Below, piece by piece: positions 21,917-23,203 of a stretch of 23,203 bases of DNA. The stretch is taken from assembly GCA_937958345.1 (NCBI GenBank), contig CALGNW010000285.1:1-23203 (forward strand), in the 5' to 3' direction. The DNA comes from an uncultured Neomegalonema sp. GTDB lineage: Bacteria > Pseudomonadota > Alphaproteobacteria > Rhodobacterales > Rhodobacteraceae. How positions within the stretch are numbered: the first letter of the stretch is position 1; each line of letters begins with the position of its first letter. Position numbers and translations under genes: made by a program. The notes under the pieces are model-generated. The model was not told the DNA's origin, searched no databases, and saw only the letters and a program-made list of their open reading frames with translations.

Positions 21917-22342
21917 TCATTCGGGCGGGATATAGATTCGCTCGAAATCGCCCTGCACTTCACCGATGGGCAGGGGACCGGTGTTGATTCCAATTGGAAT
22001 GGGTCCTGCGCCGCTGCCGATACCGCCATTCGGTTCGACGGGAATCAGACCGCCGCCGTCCTCTTCACCGATGGCGTAGGTCGTGGCGAACACCTCGGTC
22101 GGCGTAGCAAATCCGCCCTCTTCTTCACCGATGGCGAGGGTCGTCGGCTGGCCGTAGGATTGTTCAGGTGCAACAAGAGGCCGGGTCGCCAGTCCCTGCT
22201 GCGGCGCGACAACCGGCTGCGGGTTTATGACCTGAGGTGCAGGGAGCGCGCGCGGTTGGCATCCGCTGATTGCGGAAATGCCGAGGACGCCGGTCGCTGT
22301 TGCCGCAAGACGCGCGCGGGTCGTTGAAAAATCTGACCGCAT
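21917..22342 (-). CDS. Candidate graspetide precursor with two TTxxxxEE cores and lipobox
   Basis: This 141-aa protein has three parts. Residues 1-28 look like a lipoprotein signal peptide: basic start, hydrophobic AATATGVLGISAIS, then the lipobox I25-S26-G27-C28. Residues 29-65 are a Pro/Gln-rich spacer (VINPQPVVAPQQG). Residues 67-77 (TTLAIGEEEGG) and 87-97 (TTYAIGEEDGG) are near-identical units exactly 20 residues apart and match the plesiocin-type core TTxxxxEE, where Thr side chains are esterified to Glu side chains by an ATP-grasp ligase. Two degenerate copies follow (GPIPIGINTG about 113-122, GPLPIGEVQG about 122-131). GGAGG lies 5 nt before ATG 22342. A plain lipoprotein with chance repeats is the alternative. 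Confidence 0.78.
   Translation of the reverse strand: MRSDFSTTRARLAATATGVLGISAISGCQPRALPAPQVINPQPVVAPQQGLATRPLVAPEQSYGQPTTLAIGEEEGGFATPTEVFATTYAIGEEDGGGLIPVEPNGGIGSGAGPIPIGINTGPLPIGEVQGDFERIYIPPE
21959..22144 (-). repeat. Repeated core codons in the precursor gene
   Basis: Two 33-bp units (22112-22144 and 22052-22084, 60 bp apart) encode TTLAIGEEEGG and TTYAIGEEDGG and share most bases. A shorter part of the unit (CTTCACCGATGG on the plus strand) recurs at about 21958, encoding PIGEV. A more diverged copy near 22003 encodes PIPIGI. The pattern suggests duplication of an ancestral core unit followed by loss of Thr and Glu in the later copies. Confidence 0.75.
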
Positions 22343-22507
22343 TCCGGCCTCCGTTTGCTGACCTTCAGATGCGGGTAGTCAGAATACGGAACAAGGGCGG
22401 AATCAAGGCCGCTGTATACCTTTGCGGTTCAAAACCGCCGAATAACCGCCGGTTGTCGCCGTGAGGGGCAACGGCAGTTCCGGCCCGGCTGCTTTTTCCG
22501 CCCGCGC

Positions 22508-23203
22508 TCAGCCCGACATTTTCGAAATCTCATCGGCGATCACGCTCACCCCCTCGGGAATTTTTTCCGAGGTGATCGACGAATAGGCGACCCGCATAAA
22601 GTTGACCGGCGCATCGCGGCCCGTCAGCGACTTTGGCCCGAAAAACGGCGCGCCCGGTTCGATCAGGACGCTGCGCTCCCGCAGACGTTCTGCCAGAACA
22701 ATCGTATCAATATTCTCCGGCGCGGCAATCCAGAAACTTGCGCCGCCGAACTGAGGCGCGCGCGCGCCGTCCAGTCCAACTTTTTCGAGCGCGCTCTGCA
22801 TCGCAACGCGGCGTTCGGCAAACGCACTGCGCAAACGCCGGATCAGGGCATCGTGATGGCCCAGCGCCAGAAAGTAAGCCGCCGTGCGCTGGGTATGTCC
22901 CGGCAGATGGCGCAGAACCAGCGAGCGTAAGGCCCGCGCCTCTCGGATCACCGGATCCGGCGCGACGAGATATCCGAGACGTAAACCGGGGAACAGCGAT
23001 TTCGAAAAGCTGCCGACATAGATCACGCGGCCGGACGGATCGAGCGACTTCAGCGCCGGTGCAGGACGCTGAAGAAAACCCATCTCGAAATCATAATCAT
23101 CTTCGACAATGACAAAATCGTATTTCTCAGCCGCCTCTAATAACGCGCGCCGCCGCTCAAGCGGCATTGTTGCCGTTGTCGGCGCGTGATGGCTGGGCGT
23201 GAC
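22508..23203 (-). CDS. MocR/PdxR-type regulator, C-terminal aminotransferase-like part (partial)
   Basis: The visible 231 codons are the C-terminal half of a GntR-family MocR protein, which joins a winged HTH to a fold-type I PLP-binding domain. The frame is open to the window edge and reads VTPSHHAPTTATMPLERRRALLEAAEKYDFVIVEDDYDFEMGF. That is the MocR version of the motif, followed by the PLP lysine in YVGSFSKSLFPGLRLGYLVAP and the arginine motif NFMRVAYSSIT near the end. The ATG at 23167 is internal. The HTH part lies beyond the window. Such proteins control vitamin B6, taurine or GABA genes; the target here is unknown. Confidence 0.92.
   Translation of the reverse strand, partial: VTPSHHAPTTATMPLERRRALLEAAEKYDFVIVEDDYDFEMGFLQRPAPALKSLDPSGRVIYVGSFSKSLFPGLRLGYLVAPDPVIREARALRSLVLRHLPGHTQRTAAYFLALGHHDALIRRLRSAFAERRVAMQSALEKVGLDGARAPQFGGASFWIAAPENIDTIVLAERLRERSVLIEPGAPFFGPKSLTGRDAPVNFMRVAYSSITSEKIPEGVSVIADEISKMSG

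Noticed and set aside
21987..22000. 14-bp perfect palindrome ATTCCAATTGGAAT as an operator
   Set aside because: It lies within codons for PIPIG of the precursor-like protein and is explained by the coding sequence; there is no promoter context.
22343..22507. Small plus-strand frame and inverted repeats between the precursor-like gene and the MocR gene
   Set aside because: The frame has no start signal or recognisable sequence. GCGGTT/AACCGC at 22424-22438 is short and has no T tract, so I do not call a terminator.

Overview
The window looks like a chromosomal segment of an alphaproteobacterium, most likely Rhodobacterales or a close relative. The DNA is GC-rich with short intergenic gaps. 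The cysG / DUF2849 / nitrite-sulfite reductase / DUF934 cluster is typical of that class, and the ccmF-ccmH pair, LipB, DUF3108 and PCuAC-like proteins fit it. This placement rests on gene content only; there is no rRNA or other phylogenetic marker. I saw no tRNA, rRNA, CRISPR array, insertion sequence or prophage.

Layout. 1-2203: the end of a Prx5-type peroxiredoxin (+), facing a minus-strand group of lipB, a pterin carbinolamine dehydratase and a DUF3108 periplasmic protein. 2204-2622: a 419-bp gap with no convincing gene but with a minus-strand promoter-like element and a plus-strand terminator-like hairpin. 2623-4948 (-): the ABC-F ATPase uup and a DUF3592-like membrane protein. 5091-6674 (+): a PCuAC-like secreted protein that has lost most copper ligands, then an ETHE1/Blh-like persulfide dioxygenase. 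6708-8708 (-): succinate-semialdehyde dehydrogenase preceded by an Lrp/AsnC regulator. 8857-12724 (+): a sulfite-assimilation operon (siroheme synthase, DUF2849, sulfite reductase, DUF934). 12740-15550 (-): a secreted Pro/Gln-rich protein, a rhomboid protease and a soluble PAS histidine kinase. 15745-18811 (+): ccmF, ccmH and a secreted protein with six cysteines. 18861-20573: alanine dehydrogenase (-) divergent from an Lrp/AsnC regulator (+). 20558-22342 (-): a candidate RiPP locus. 22508-23203 (-): the C-terminal part of a MocR/PdxR-type regulator, cut by the window edge.

The most notable system is the three-gene minus-strand cassette at 20558-22342. It encodes (i) a 141-aa protein with two near-identical repeats, TTLAIGEEEGG and TTYAIGEEDGG, that match the TTxxxxEE core motif of plesiocin-type graspetides (omega-ester-linked RiPPs); (ii) a 132-aa unknown protein; and (iii) a RimK/MvdD-like ATP-grasp ligase whose start codon overlaps the stop codon of (ii). 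The precursor-like protein also starts with an apparent lipoprotein signal peptide (lipobox ISGC), which is not how the characterised graspetide leaders I know of look. This suggests an exported or membrane-anchored graspetide. The assignment comes from motif and gene order and was not checked by database search.
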